Of a stretch of DNA of 64,000 nucleotides, positions 8,645 to 17,277 are shown piece by piece (within the stretch, counting starts at the first letter, position 1; each line of letters opens with the position of its first letter). Made by a program: the position numbers and the translations under genes. Location: NCBI RefSeq assembly GCF_022811645.1, contig NZ_CP094535.1, positions 62,001 to 126,000 of the forward strand, written 5' to 3'. The notes under the pieces are model-generated. The model ran no database searches and was not told the DNA's origin. It saw only the letters and a program-made list of their open reading frames with translations. The stretch is from Hymenobacter monticola. GTDB lineage: Bacteria; Bacteroidota; Bacteroidia; Cytophagales; Hymenobacteraceae.

Positions 8645-9565
8645 ATGAAACTGGTCACCTTTCAAACTCCTGGCGGCGAGGCCCGCGCCGGCTGGCTCAC
8701 CCCCGACGGGCAGGGCGTGGTCGACATGCGCCAGCTCAGCCAGGGCGCGCTGCCGGCCGATATGCTTAGTTTCATCGACCAGCACGAGGCATATTTCCAG
8801 CTTATTAAGGAGCACGGCTGGGCAAATGCTCCCGCCACGCACCCGCTCGACGCCGTGCAACTGCTGGCCCCGCTGCCCAACCCGCGTAGCTTCCGCGACT
8901 ACATCAGCTTCGAGCAGCATTTGTTGAATGCTTCGTCAAAATTCGGCCATAAGGTGGCGCCGGAGTGGTATGAGATGCCTATTTTCTACTTCACCAACCA
9001 CCAAGCTGTTTACGGGCCGGGGGCTGATATTCCACGACCAGTAGGCGAAACGCGGCTGGACTACGAGCTGGAAATGGGCTGCGTGCTGGGCAAAAAAGGC
9101 ACGAACATCGCCGCCGAGGAGGCAGAAGATTACATTTTTGGCTACACCATCTTCAACGATTTTACGGCCCGTGCCATTCAAGCCCGCGAGATGCGCTGCA
9201 ACCTGGGTCCGGCCAAGGGCAAGGACTTCGCCAACGTCATCGGGCCCTACATCCTGACGAAGGATGAGATGGAAGCCTACCGCGACGACACCGGCCGCTT
9301 CAACGTGCGGATGACCTCGCGCATCAACGGCCAAACCATTGCCGACGGCAACTTCAATACCATTCACTACACCTTCGGCCAGATGATGGCCCGGGCCTCG
9401 GAAAACCACGTCAGCCTGCATCCCGGCGACATCATCGGCTCCGGAACGGTGGGCTGGGGCAGCCTGATTGAAACCAACTTCGAAGCCCACCGCGCCCTGG
9501 AGCCCGGCGACGTTATCGAGCTGGAAATAGACGGGCTGGGCGTGCTGCGCAATCAGATAGTGTAA
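8645..9565 (+). CDS. Fumarylacetoacetate-hydrolase family protein (acylpyruvate hydrolase or hydratase type)
   Basis: 306 aa. The C-terminal two-thirds is the FAH fold with the metal ligands E141 and E143 in DYELEMG and the later NDFTAR aspartate. The end of the fold shows GDIIGSGTVGWG, where many acylpyruvases have a GTPxGxG loop. Family members cleave or hydrate 2,4-diketo or 2-hydroxydienoic acids with Mg2+. Downstream of an extradiol dioxygenase and a C-C hydrolase, the expected role is processing of the short ring-cleavage fragment. It starts 23 nt after the SDR gene. Confidence 0.88.
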   Translation: MKLVTFQTPGGEARAGWLTPDGQGVVDMRQLSQGALPADMLSFIDQHEAYFQLIKEHGWANAPATHPLDAVQLLAPLPNPRSFRDYISFEQHLLNASSKFGHKVAPEWYEMPIFYFTNHQAVYGPGADIPRPVGETRLDYELEMGCVLGKKGTNIAAEEAEDYIFGYTIFNDFTARAIQAREMRCNLGPAKGKDFANVIGPYILTKDEMEAYRDDTGRFNVRMTSRINGQTIADGNFNTIHYTFGQMMARASENHVSLHPGDIIGSGTVGWGSLIETNFEAHRALEPGDVIELEIDGLGVLRNQIV

Positions 9566-9584
9566 CCGTTAGTCCTTTCCTCCG

Positions 9585-9881
9585 ATGATTTTAGAAGTTG
9601 CCCTTTTCGATATTGTGCCAGGCCGGGAAACGGCCTTTGAAGAGCAGTTCGCGCAGGCCGAGTTGGTCATCAGCCAGGCCAGTGGCTACGTGCGCCACGA
9701 GTTGCAACGCGGTATTGAGACTCCCACCAAGTACGTGCTGCTCGTGCGCTGGCAGACCCTGGAAGACCACACCGAAGGCTTCCGCCAATCAGCCCTTTTT
9801 ACGCAGTGGCGCGCGCTAATCGGACCTTTTTTCGCTACGCCGCCGGCGGTTGAGCACTTCCATCTACTGGCTGAAAGCTAA
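9585..9881 (+). CDS. Antibiotic biosynthesis monooxygenase (ABM) domain protein
   Basis: 98 aa ferredoxin-like alpha+beta protein with the ABM pattern: an N-terminal strand (ILEVALFDIVPG), the ISQASGYVRHELQRG helix/strand and LLVRWQTLEDH. Such single-domain proteins act as cofactor-free monooxygenases on quinol-like substrates, or as quinone-handling or heme-handling proteins. In the middle of an aromatic operon, a role on a hydroxyquinol or quinone intermediate is plausible but unproven. Start 19 nt after the FAH gene. Confidence 0.8.
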   Translation: MILEVALFDIVPGRETAFEEQFAQAELVISQASGYVRHELQRGIETPTKYVLLVRWQTLEDHTEGFRQSALFTQWRALIGPFFATPPAVEHFHLLAES

Positions 9882-9935
9882 GCTGCCGCAGCCTTCGATA
9901 ATTAGATTCAAACCCATCCCTCTCTTTCCCCGACC

Positions 9936-10697
9936 ATGAAAATCATTGACCTTTCGGTTACCATTTCGCCCGAAATTAAGGAGCCGCTGCCCACCAGCAT
10001 CGAGTACGAAGACCACAAGGAAGGCGCCCGCAAAATGGGGTCCAAGCTGTTTGGCGGGGCTTCGGCGGATGTGTTTCTGGAAGGCAACGGGCCGGCGGGC
10101 GAAGTCATTACCGTGACGGGCCACGCCGGCACCCACGTCGATGCGCCGTGGCACTATTTCCCCACGTCGGAAGGCAAGCCCTCGCGCACTATTGAGCAGA
10201 TGCCGCTGGACTGGTTTTTCCACGATGGCGTGGTGCTCGATTTCACCGACAAACCCGACGGCTACTGCTTCACGACTGAAGATGTACAGGAGAAGCTGGC
10301 CGCCATTAATTATACGCTCAAGCCGTTCGACATTGTGCTCATCCGCTGCGACGCCGACAAGCGCCTGCACGACGATGACTTCGTGAAGATTCACGTCGGG
10401 GCCTCAGCTCAGGCCACGCACTGGCTTATCGACCAGGGCATCAAGGTAATGGGCACCGATGGCTGGGGCTGGGACCCGCCCCTGCACCTGCAAGCGGCCG
10501 ACTACCACGCCAACCCGCGCCCCGGCGTGATTTGGGCCGCGCACTATGTGGGGCGCGAAAAAGAATATTGCCAGATTGAGAAGCTGGCCAACCTCGACCA
10601 GCTCCCGCCCTTCGGCTTCAAAGTGGCCTGCTTCCCGGCCAAAATAAAGGGTGGCAGCGCTGGCTGGACGCGGGCCGTGGCCATCTTCGAGGACTAG
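9936..10697 (+). CDS. Cyclase-family metal hydrolase (kynurenine formamidase-like)
   Basis: 253 aa. The signature GHAGTHVDAPWH supplies the metal ligands H63, H67, D69 and H73. The family includes kynurenine formamidase, isatin hydrolase and polyketide cyclases; they open lactones, amides or C-N bonds. In this cluster a lactone or hydroxy-enone hydrolysis after ring cleavage is likely (inference). There are no kynurenine pathway genes nearby. It lies 54 nt after the ABM gene and is followed by a hairpin repeat that separates it from the monooxygenase gene. Confidence 0.85.
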   Translation: MKIIDLSVTISPEIKEPLPTSIEYEDHKEGARKMGSKLFGGASADVFLEGNGPAGEVITVTGHAGTHVDAPWHYFPTSEGKPSRTIEQMPLDWFFHDGVVLDFTDKPDGYCFTTEDVQEKLAAINYTLKPFDIVLIRCDADKRLHDDDFVKIHVGASAQATHWLIDQGIKVMGTDGWGWDPPLHLQAADYHANPRPGVIWAAHYVGREKEYCQIEKLANLDQLPPFGFKVACFPAKIKGGSAGWTRAVAIFED

Positions 10698-10710
10698 TTA
10701 TTGAAATTCA

Positions 10711-10813
10711 AGAACGTCATGCTGCGCTTGTCGAAACATCTCTACCATGCATGTAATCAACCCTGTAGCAACGAAGCGGCAGAGATGCTTCGACAAGCGC
10801 AGCATGACGTTCT
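10711..10813. repeat. Long inverted-repeat hairpin element, copy 1
   Basis: 33-nt arms at 10711-10743 and 10781-10813 match with one mismatch and enclose 37 nt. The right half (roughly 10767-10808) is almost identical to the right half of the element at 13365-13457. It contains no ORF of note and sits between two co-oriented genes. This is typical of REP/MITE-like chromosomal hairpins; it might also act as an RNA-stability or partial termination signal. Confidence 0.85.
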
Positions 10814-10846
10814 ATAACCTCCCCTTCTCCCCCAAATTCCCACGTT

Positions 10847-11980
10847 ATGGCATCGGTTAAAAAGGTTCTCGTCGTTGGCGGCGGTATTGGCGGCTTATCG
10901 GCCGGCGTGGCGTTGCGCCAAGCTGGTATTGAGGTTGATATTGCAGAGCTACACCCCACTTTTGACGTGTATGGGGTGGGCATCATCCAGCCTTCCAACG
11001 CATTGCGGGCGCTCGATAGCCTGGGATTGGCCGATGCCTGCCTCGAACAAGGCTCGCCTTACGGTCCCATTGACCTGCACGCGCCCAATGGCCACAAGTT
11101 TACAACGATTGGGCCACCGCCGCTGGGCCGGTTTCTGCCGCACAATGGCATCTCACGGCGCATCCTGCACACCATTCTGCGCGACGGCGCGCAGGCCCAC
11201 GGCGTGAACTGCCGCATGAACCTAAGCGTAACGGCCCTCGACAACCGCGCCGATGGCGTGGACGTGACGTTCACGGACGGCAGCACCGGCACCTATGACC
11301 TGGTGGTGGGCGCCGACGGCGTGAATTCCAAGGTGCGCACGTTGGTGTTCGGGCCGCAGAAGGCACGCTACGTGGGGCAGTCGGTGTGGCGCTACGCCTT
11401 CGACCGGCCCGCCGAGCTGACCACTGGCCACATGTACATGGGCCGCAACACGCGGGTGGGCCTGATTCCGATGACCAAGGACCGGATGTACATGTTCCTG
11501 CTCTCGTGCGAGGGCGAGAACCCGGCCATTCCGCAGGCCGAGCTACTGCCCCGCATGAAGGCGCTGCTGGAAGGCTATACGGCCCCGCTGGTGCGCCAAG
11601 CCGCCGAGCAGATTACCGACCCGGCCGGCATCATTTACCGCCCCTTGGAAACGCTGCTGATGCCCGCGCCCTGGTACAAGAACCGCGTGGTTATCATCGG
11701 CGACGCGGCCCACGCCACCATCCCGCAGTTGGGCCAGGGCGCCAGCTTGGCCATTGAAGACGCCGTGGTGCTGGCCGAGCTGTTGGCTACCAATCAGCCC
11801 GTGAACGAGGTGCTGGAACAGTTTATGAACCGCCGATTCGAGCGCTGCAAAATGGTGGTCGACAGCTCCAACACCGTGAGCGAGTGGGAGCAGCTGGAGT
11901 GGCAGGGCAAGCTGCCCGAAGGTGCCAATGTAGCTGCAATGATTGGCCAGGCGTCGGGCCGGATGGGCGCGCCGATATAG
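10847..11980 (+). CDS. FAD-dependent aromatic monooxygenase (group A, salicylate-hydroxylase-like)
   Basis: 377 aa. It has the N-terminal ADP-binding GGGIGG (residues ~10-16), the DG motif region (VVGADGVNSKVR, ~160) and the GDAAHATIPQLGQG FAD/ribityl site (~285-298). These enzymes hydroxylate phenolic rings using NAD(P)H and O2. The best-supported role is to add the hydroxyl group that creates the catechol-type substrate for the extradiol dioxygenase at 4417. It is distinct from pobA, which is also present. The hairpin element upstream separates it from the cyclase gene, but it still reads into the pca genes. Confidence 0.88.
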   Translation: MASVKKVLVVGGGIGGLSAGVALRQAGIEVDIAELHPTFDVYGVGIIQPSNALRALDSLGLADACLEQGSPYGPIDLHAPNGHKFTTIGPPPLGRFLPHNGISRRILHTILRDGAQAHGVNCRMNLSVTALDNRADGVDVTFTDGSTGTYDLVVGADGVNSKVRTLVFGPQKARYVGQSVWRYAFDRPAELTTGHMYMGRNTRVGLIPMTKDRMYMFLLSCEGENPAIPQAELLPRMKALLEGYTAPLVRQAAEQITDPAGIIYRPLETLLMPAPWYKNRVVIIGDAAHATIPQLGQGASLAIEDAVVLAELLATNQPVNEVLEQFMNRRFERCKMVVDSSNTVSEWEQLEWQGKLPEGANVAAMIGQASGRMGAPI

Positions 11981-12053
11981 CGTTCCAAGTAGTCCGGCCT
12001 CGCAGAGTACAAGCTATTGACTTACAACGTTCTTTTTTACTCTCTCCTGCTCG

Positions 12054-12740
12054 ATGGACCTCGTAAATTTTGACGTGCAGCCCCCGCACCTGTACCCGCC
12101 TTATAAATCGACCATTTTGCGCAGCCCTACCCGGCCGCTGCTACCAGTGCGCGAGTTGATTAAGGACCTGAGCGTGCCGGTATTCGGCGAGTCGGTGCTG
12201 CAACAATTCGACAACGACCTCACCAAAAACGCCCGCGTGAACGGCGAGCCCATCGGCGAGCGCATCAAGGTGGCGGGCCGGGTGCTTGATGAGGCCGGCC
12301 GGCCCCAGCCCAATGTGCTGCTCGAAATCTGGCAGGCCAACGCGGCGGGGCGCTACGTGCACCGCAGCGAAGTGCACGACGCACCGCTCGACCCCAACTT
12401 CCTGGGCGGTGGCCGGGTGCTGACGGACCGCGAGGGGCGCTACTCGTTTTACACCATCAAGCCGGGAGCCTACCCCTGGGGCAACCACCACAACGCCTGG
12501 CGGCCCAACCACATCCACTTTTCGGTGCTGGGCCACCAGCTGGCGCACCGGCTCGTGACGCAGATGTACTTCCCCGGCGACCCCTTATTCGAGTTTGACC
12601 CCATTTACCAATCGGTGCCCGCCCACGCCCGCGAGCTGCTGGTGGCCAAGTTCCGCATGGACTGGACCGACCCCGAGTTTGCCTTGGCCTACGAGTTCAA
12701 CATCGTGCTCGGTGGCCGCCACCAAATCCTGTTTGAGTAA
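12054..12740 (+). CDS. pcaH: Protocatechuate 3,4-dioxygenase beta subunit
   Basis: Iron-bearing subunit (228 aa) of the intradiol enzyme that converts protocatechuate to 3-carboxy-cis,cis-muconate. All four Fe(III) ligands are visible: Y101 (GRYVH), Y140 (PGAYPW), H153 and H155 (RPNHIHF). Their spacing equals that of the Pseudomonas enzyme (408/447/460/462 in the joined numbering). The N-terminal arm with YPPYKSTILRSP is typical of PcaH. The stop codon overlaps the pcaG start by one base, so the two subunits are translationally coupled. First gene of the beta-ketoadipate block. Confidence 0.97.
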   Translation: MDLVNFDVQPPHLYPPYKSTILRSPTRPLLPVRELIKDLSVPVFGESVLQQFDNDLTKNARVNGEPIGERIKVAGRVLDEAGRPQPNVLLEIWQANAAGRYVHRSEVHDAPLDPNFLGGGRVLTDREGRYSFYTIKPGAYPWGNHHNAWRPNHIHFSVLGHQLAHRLVTQMYFPGDPLFEFDPIYQSVPAHARELLVAKFRMDWTDPEFALAYEFNIVLGGRHQILFE

Positions 12741-13339
12741 TGGAACGCCTGCGCCAAACCCCTTCGCAAACCGTGGGGCCGTTCTTCGCCTACAGCCTCA
12801 CGGCCCAGCAGTACGGCTACCCCTACGACAGCATCGTGCACCACGCGCTACTGGGCCCGGCCACGCCCGGCGAGCACATTTACATCACCGGCCGGGTACT
12901 CGACGGCCAGGGGGCGCCCGTGCCCGATGCCGTGGTAGAGCTGTGGCAGGCCAACGCCCAAGGCCAGTACCGGACCGCGCCCATTAACCCGCGCGATGAT
13001 GACGGCAGCGAATTCACAGGTTTTGGCCGGGTGGGCACGGGCACGCAGGCGGGGGCCGTGTTTCGGTTTGAAACCATCAAGCCGGGGGCTATTGGTCCCG
13101 GCCAGGCCCCGCATATCAACGTGACGCTGTTCATGCGCGGTTCGCTGCACGGCCTGCGTACCCGGCTCTATTTTGAAGATGAAGCCGCCGCCAATGGGCA
13201 GGACGAGCTACTGAACGCGGTGCCGTCCGAGCGCCGCGCCACGCTACTGGCCCGGTGCGTGGCGGGCGGCGGCCTGCCGGGCTACCACCTCGATATTCAC
13301 CTGCAAGGGGCCGAAGAAACCGTGTTTTTCGATGTCTGA
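12740..13339 (+). CDS. pcaG: Protocatechuate 3,4-dioxygenase alpha subunit
   Basis: 199 aa partner of PcaH. It shares the intradiol beta-sandwich (SQTVGPFFAYSL start, GRVLDGQGAPVPDAVVELWQ, KPGAIGPGQAPHINVTLFMRG) but lacks the full set of iron-ligand tyrosines, as expected for the alpha chain. The ATG at 12740 overlaps the pcaH stop. A hairpin repeat follows before pcaB. Confidence 0.96.
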   Translation: MERLRQTPSQTVGPFFAYSLTAQQYGYPYDSIVHHALLGPATPGEHIYITGRVLDGQGAPVPDAVVELWQANAQGQYRTAPINPRDDDGSEFTGFGRVGTGTQAGAVFRFETIKPGAIGPGQAPHINVTLFMRGSLHGLRTRLYFEDEAAANGQDELLNAVPSERRATLLARCVAGGGLPGYHLDIHLQGAEETVFFDV

Positions 13340-13364
13340 ACTATCTAATTCAATAAAAAAGGAT

Positions 13365-13457
13365 GTCATGCTGAGCGCAGTCGAATCATCTCGCTTGCCG
13401 AAGTAATCAATGCATAGCAACGAAGCGGTAGAGATGCTTCGACAAGCTCAGCATGAC
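13365..13457. repeat. Long inverted-repeat hairpin element, copy 2
   Basis: Imperfect arms at 13365-13392 and 13431-13457. The right half is nearly identical to that of copy 1 (10711-10813), whereas the left arm has diverged more. It sits between pcaG and pcaB. Two copies 2.6 kb apart in one operon point to a dispersed family in this genome. Confidence 0.8.
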
Positions 13458-13488
13458 CGTTTTCTGATAATTCAGTCTTCCCTCCATT

Positions 13489-14847
13489 ATGCCCTCGCTC
13501 ACGCACCTGCTCTTCACCAACCTGCAGCAAGACGCGCTGTTTGCCGCCCCGGTGCAGCTCGCGTGCATGCTGCGGGTAGAAGCAGCGCTAGCCAAAGCGG
13601 AAGCCGCCGCCGGGGTGATTCCGGCCGCAGCGGCGGATGTTATCGCGGCCGTGTGCCGGGAAACAGAATGGGATGAGGAAGCCCTAGCGCAGCAAACCTT
13701 GCTGGCCGGCAATCCCGCCATTCCGTTGGTCAAGGCCCTCACGCAACGGGTGGCTCGGCGCGATGCGGAAGCGGCCAAGTATGTGCATTTTGGAGCCACC
13801 AGCCAGGACGTGCTGGACACGGCCCTGATGCTGCAGCTGCAAACCGCGCTGCACTGGCTGGATGCGCAGCAATTCCAGCTCTATGAGCACCTCGCGGCGC
13901 TGGCGAACCGGCACCGCAACACCCCGATGATGGGCCGCACGCTGCTGCAACAGGCCCGGCCCATCACCTTCGGCTACAAAGTGGCGAGTTGGCTCGATGG
14001 CCTGCTGCGGGCCCAAGAGCGGCTGGCGCAGGTTCATGCCGAAGCGTTGGTATTGCAATTTGGCGGCGCCGTGGGCACGCTGGCGACCCTGGGTGAGCAG
14101 GGACCGGCCGTGACTGCGCAACTGGCCCGGGAGCTGCAACTCCCGGTGCCACTGCTGCCCTGGCACGGCCAGCGCGACCGGCTGGTGGACGTAGCCACAG
14201 CCCTGGCTATTTTGTGCGGCCTGCTGGGCAAAATGGCCCACGACGTGGTGCTGCTCATGCAAACCGAAGTGGGTGAGTTGCGCGAAGGAGCCGCGCCCGG
14301 CAAGGGCGGCTCCTCGGCCATGCCGCACAAGCGCAACCCGGTGGCCGCCACGTTTCTGACGGCCATTGCTGGCCGCACGCCGGCGCTAGTGAGCACGCTG
14401 CTCACGGGCCTAAGCCAGCACGAGCACGAGCGGGCCGCCGGGGCCTGGCACGCCGAATGGGACGTGCTGCCCGAACTCTGCAGCTTGACAGCCGCCGCGC
14501 TCACTCACGCCATCGACCTGATAAGTGGGCTGGAAGTCGATACCGAACGCATGCAGCGTAACCTGGCGCTCACGCAGGGGCTGGTTTTTGCCGAGGATAT
14601 CACGGTGGCGCTCACGCCGCACCTGGGCAAAGCAGCCGCGCACGAGCTCATCGAAAAAGCCAGCCAGGAAGCCCCCCGCCAAGGCCGGCACCTGCAAGAC
14701 TACCTGTTTGATGAGCCCGTGGTCCGGCAACACCTGTCGGCCGAACAGCTGGCGGCCGTGTTTGACCCGGCCCGCGCCACGGGCCTCAGCCAGCACTTCA
14801 CCGATGCCGTGCTAGCGCGTTTTCACGCCTTGGTTTCACCTGCCTAG
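13489..14847 (+). CDS. pcaB: 3-carboxy-cis,cis-muconate cycloisomerase
   Basis: Fumarase/aspartase superfamily enzyme, 452 aa, that cyclises 3-carboxymuconate to 4-carboxymuconolactone. The superfamily loop GGSSAMPHKRNP is at residues ~273-284. The N-terminal FAAPVQLACMLRVEAALAKAEA and the HFGATSQDVLDTA stretch are typical of PcaB. It starts ~30 nt after the hairpin repeat and 11 nt before pcaD. Confidence 0.96.
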   Translation: MPSLTHLLFTNLQQDALFAAPVQLACMLRVEAALAKAEAAAGVIPAAAADVIAAVCRETEWDEEALAQQTLLAGNPAIPLVKALTQRVARRDAEAAKYVHFGATSQDVLDTALMLQLQTALHWLDAQQFQLYEHLAALANRHRNTPMMGRTLLQQARPITFGYKVASWLDGLLRAQERLAQVHAEALVLQFGGAVGTLATLGEQGPAVTAQLARELQLPVPLLPWHGQRDRLVDVATALAILCGLLGKMAHDVVLLMQTEVGELREGAAPGKGGSSAMPHKRNPVAATFLTAIAGRTPALVSTLLTGLSQHEHERAAGAWHAEWDVLPELCSLTAAALTHAIDLISGLEVDTERMQRNLALTQGLVFAEDITVALTPHLGKAAAHELIEKASQEAPRQGRHLQDYLFDEPVVRQHLSAEQLAAVFDPARATGLSQHFTDAVLARFHALVSPA

Positions 14848-14858
14848 CCTTCCGCCCC

Positions 14859-15638
14859 ATGCCGCTGCTCACTACTGATACCGGTCCTTTGTACTACGAA
14901 CTGACCGGCCCGGAAACGGCCCCGGTGGTGGTGCTTTCCAACTCGTTAGGCACCGACCATACCATGTGGGATGCGCAGCTGCCGGCGCTGGCGGGCAACT
15001 TCCAGGTGCTGCGCTACGACGCCCGCGGCCACGGCCGCAGCACGGTGTCGGCGGGGCCTTACTCGGTGGCGCAGTTGGGCCAGGACGTGCTCGATTTGCT
15101 CGACGGGCTGGGCGTTGCGCAGGCCCACTTCTGCGGCTTGTCGCTGGGCGGGCTGGTGGGGCAATGGCTGGGCATCAATGCGCCCGAGCGGCTGCTGAAG
15201 CTGGTACTCAGCAGCACGGCCGTTAAGATTGGCGACGCGGCCAGCTGGAATGCGCGCATCGCGCAAGTAGAAGCCGAAGGGCTGGCCGGACTGGCCGCGG
15301 CCACGGCCGCGCGGTGGTTTACACCGCCCTTCCGGCGCAGCCAGCCCGAGGCGGTGGCCCGTGTGCTGGACGGCCTGGCGGCTACTTCGCCCAGCGGGTA
15401 CGCAGCCTGCTGCGCCGCCGTGCGCGACGCCGACTTCTGGAAAGACATCCGCCAAATCCCCGTCGCCACGCAGATTTTCGCCGGCAGTGCCGACCCCGTG
15501 ACCACCGAAACCGACGGTAAATACCTGGAGCAATACATCCCCCACGCCCATCTGGTGGTGCTGCGCGCCGCGCACCTCGCCAACGTGGAAGCCGCCGCCC
15601 CTTTCAACGCCGCGCTGCTCCGCTTTCTCCGCGCTTAA
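14859..15638 (+). CDS. pcaD: 3-oxoadipate enol-lactonase
   Basis: Alpha/beta hydrolase of 259 aa that opens beta-ketoadipate enol-lactone. The nucleophile is S95 in GLSLGG, with the oxyanion segment SNSLGTDHTMWD near the N-terminus and a C-terminal base in AAHLANVE. It is separate from pcaC here (many organisms carry a pcaL fusion). It sits 11 nt after pcaB and 11 nt before pcaC. Confidence 0.95.
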   Translation: MPLLTTDTGPLYYELTGPETAPVVVLSNSLGTDHTMWDAQLPALAGNFQVLRYDARGHGRSTVSAGPYSVAQLGQDVLDLLDGLGVAQAHFCGLSLGGLVGQWLGINAPERLLKLVLSSTAVKIGDAASWNARIAQVEAEGLAGLAAATAARWFTPPFRRSQPEAVARVLDGLAATSPSGYAACCAAVRDADFWKDIRQIPVATQIFAGSADPVTTETDGKYLEQYIPHAHLVVLRAAHLANVEAAAPFNAALLRFLRA

Positions 15639-15649
15639 CTCTCTTAGCT

Positions 15650-16036
15650 ATGAACCAGGAAGAACGTTACGAGGCCGGGATGAAAGTCCGCCGCGAGGTG
15701 CTGGGCGCCGAGCACGTGGACCGCGCCACGGCCGGTAGCACCGATTTCACCGCCGATTTCCAGGACTTCATCACCCGCTACGCCTGGGGCGAAGTCTGGA
15801 CCCGGCCCGGCCTGCCTCGGCACGACCGCAGCCTGATTACGCTGGCCATGCTCATCGCCCTCAACCGCGAAGACGAGTTCAAAATGCACGTCCGGGCCGC
15901 CCTCAACAACGGCGTGACGGTGGCCGAAATCAAGGAAGTCATTCTACAATCGGGTATTTACTGCGGGTTGCCGGCGGCCAATGCGGCCTACCACGCCGCC
16001 ACGCAGGTTTTCGCCCAGCTCGACATCACGCCCTGA
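15650..16036 (+). CDS. pcaC: 4-carboxymuconolactone decarboxylase
   Basis: 128 aa AhpD-like all-helical protein that decarboxylates 4-carboxymuconolactone to the enol-lactone used by PcaD. It shows the YEAGMKVRREVLG start, FITRYAWGEVW, and the family pattern LINREDEFKMH-like (ALNREDEFKMH). Normal length for a stand-alone PcaC. It lies between pcaD and pobA, 5 nt before the latter. Confidence 0.95.
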   Translation: MNQEERYEAGMKVRREVLGAEHVDRATAGSTDFTADFQDFITRYAWGEVWTRPGLPRHDRSLITLAMLIALNREDEFKMHVRAALNNGVTVAEIKEVILQSGIYCGLPAANAAYHAATQVFAQLDITP

Positions 16037-16041
16037 TTCCT

Positions 16042-17277
16042 ATGGAAACTTTGCCTGAAATCCCGACCCGCACCCAGGTTGGCATCATCGGTGGTGGCCC
16101 GGCCGGGCTGCTGCTGGCCCAACTGCTGCACCAGCAGGGCATCGGCGCCGTGGTGCTCGAAAACCGGCCCCGCGCCCGCGTGGAGGCCCGCCAGCGCGCC
16201 GGCCTGCTGGAGCAGGGCACCGTGGACCTGCTGCGCGAAGCCGGCGCGGCTGCCCGCCTCGACCGCGAAGGCCTGGTGCACGAAGGCGTGCTGCTGAGCT
16301 ACAACGGCCGCCGCCACCGCATCAACCTTTCGGCGCTGACGGGTGGTGCTTGCGTCACCATTTATGCCCAGACGGAGGTGGTCAAAGACCTCATCCAGCA
16401 GCGGCTGGCCCAGGGCGCGCCGCTGTTGTTTGAAGCGGAGGCCACCCGCATCGAAGGCCTGCAAACCGCTAAACCGCTCATCTATTATACCTATCAGGGC
16501 GAGGAGCGAACGTTGGCCTGCGACTTTGTGGCCGGCTGCGACGGATTTCAGGGCATTGCCCGGCGGGCGGCCCCGGCGGGCTTTTTCAAGACCTACGATA
16601 AGACCTATCCTTACTGCTGGCTGGGCATTATTGCCGAGGTGCCGCCGAGCACCGACGAGCTGATTTACGCTTTCCATGAGCGCGGTTTCGCGCTGCATTC
16701 CATGCGCTCCTCCGAGCGCAGCCGCCTCTACGTGCAGTGCGCCGTGACCGATACCGTGGAGGACTGGCCCGATGCGCGCATCTGGGAGGAGCTACACGCC
16801 CGCCTGGGCACCGCAGGCTGGTCACTGCGGGAGGGCCCGATTCTGGAAAAAACCATTACCCCCATGCGCTCCTTCGTGACCGAGCCCATGCAGTACGAGC
16901 GCCTGTTTCTGGCCGGCGACGCGGCCCACATCGTGCCGCCCACCGGCGGCAAGGGACTAAATATGGCCGTGGCCGATACCAAAACGCTGTTCGACGCCCT
17001 GCGCGCCTGGTACCAGACCGGCGACGGCGAGCTGCTGCGCACCTACTCGGCTGCTTGTATGCGCCGGGTGTGGCGGGTGCAGGAATTCTCGAACTACATG
17101 ACCGAGCTGCTGCACCTCAACCCCGAAAAATCCGCTTTCGACCAGCACCTGCAGGAGTCGCGCTTTCAACTGCTCACCACCAGCCCGGCGGCTTCGCAGG
17201 TCATTGCCGAAAACTACGTGGGCCTGGCCGCCCAGCGCGCCGCTGCGCCGCTAGCACCCCTTTCGCACGCTTTATGA
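16042..17277 (+). CDS. pobA: 4-hydroxybenzoate 3-monooxygenase
   Basis: Flavoprotein hydroxylase (411 aa) making protocatechuate from 4-hydroxybenzoate with NAD(P)H and O2. Visible are [16 protein letters not shown] (FAD), [23 protein letters not shown] (a PobA hallmark), [11 protein letters not shown] (DG motif) and [21 protein letters not shown]. It is only slightly longer than the 394-aa Pseudomonas enzyme. The stop overlaps the pcaIJ start as ATGA. Its presence widens the pathway input to 4-hydroxybenzoate, a common product of phenylpropanoid and flavonoid B-ring degradation. Confidence 0.96.
   Translation: METLPEIPTRTQVGIIGGGPAGLLLAQLLHQQGIGAVVLENRPRARVEARQRAGLLEQGTVDLLREAGAAARLDREGLVHEGVLLSYNGRRHRINLSALTGGACVTIYAQTEVVKDLIQQRLAQGAPLLFEAEATRIEGLQTAKPLIYYTYQGEERTLACDFVAGCDGFQGIARRAAPAGFFKTYDKTYPYCWLGIIAEVPPSTDELIYAFHERGFALHSMRSSERSRLYVQCAVTDTVEDWPDARIWEELHARLGTAGWSLREGPILEKTITPMRSFVTEPMQYERLFLAGDAAHIVPPTGGKGLNMAVADTKTLFDALRAWYQTGDGELLRTYSAACMRRVWRVQEFSNYMTELLHLNPEKSAFDQHLQESRFQLLTTSPAASQVIAENYVGLAAQRAAAPLAPLSHAL

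Noticed and set aside
16737..17273. Upstream in-frame extension of the CoA-transferase fusion
   Set aside because: Lies inside pobA, has no homology to the family, and the ATG at 17274 gives the expected N-terminus.
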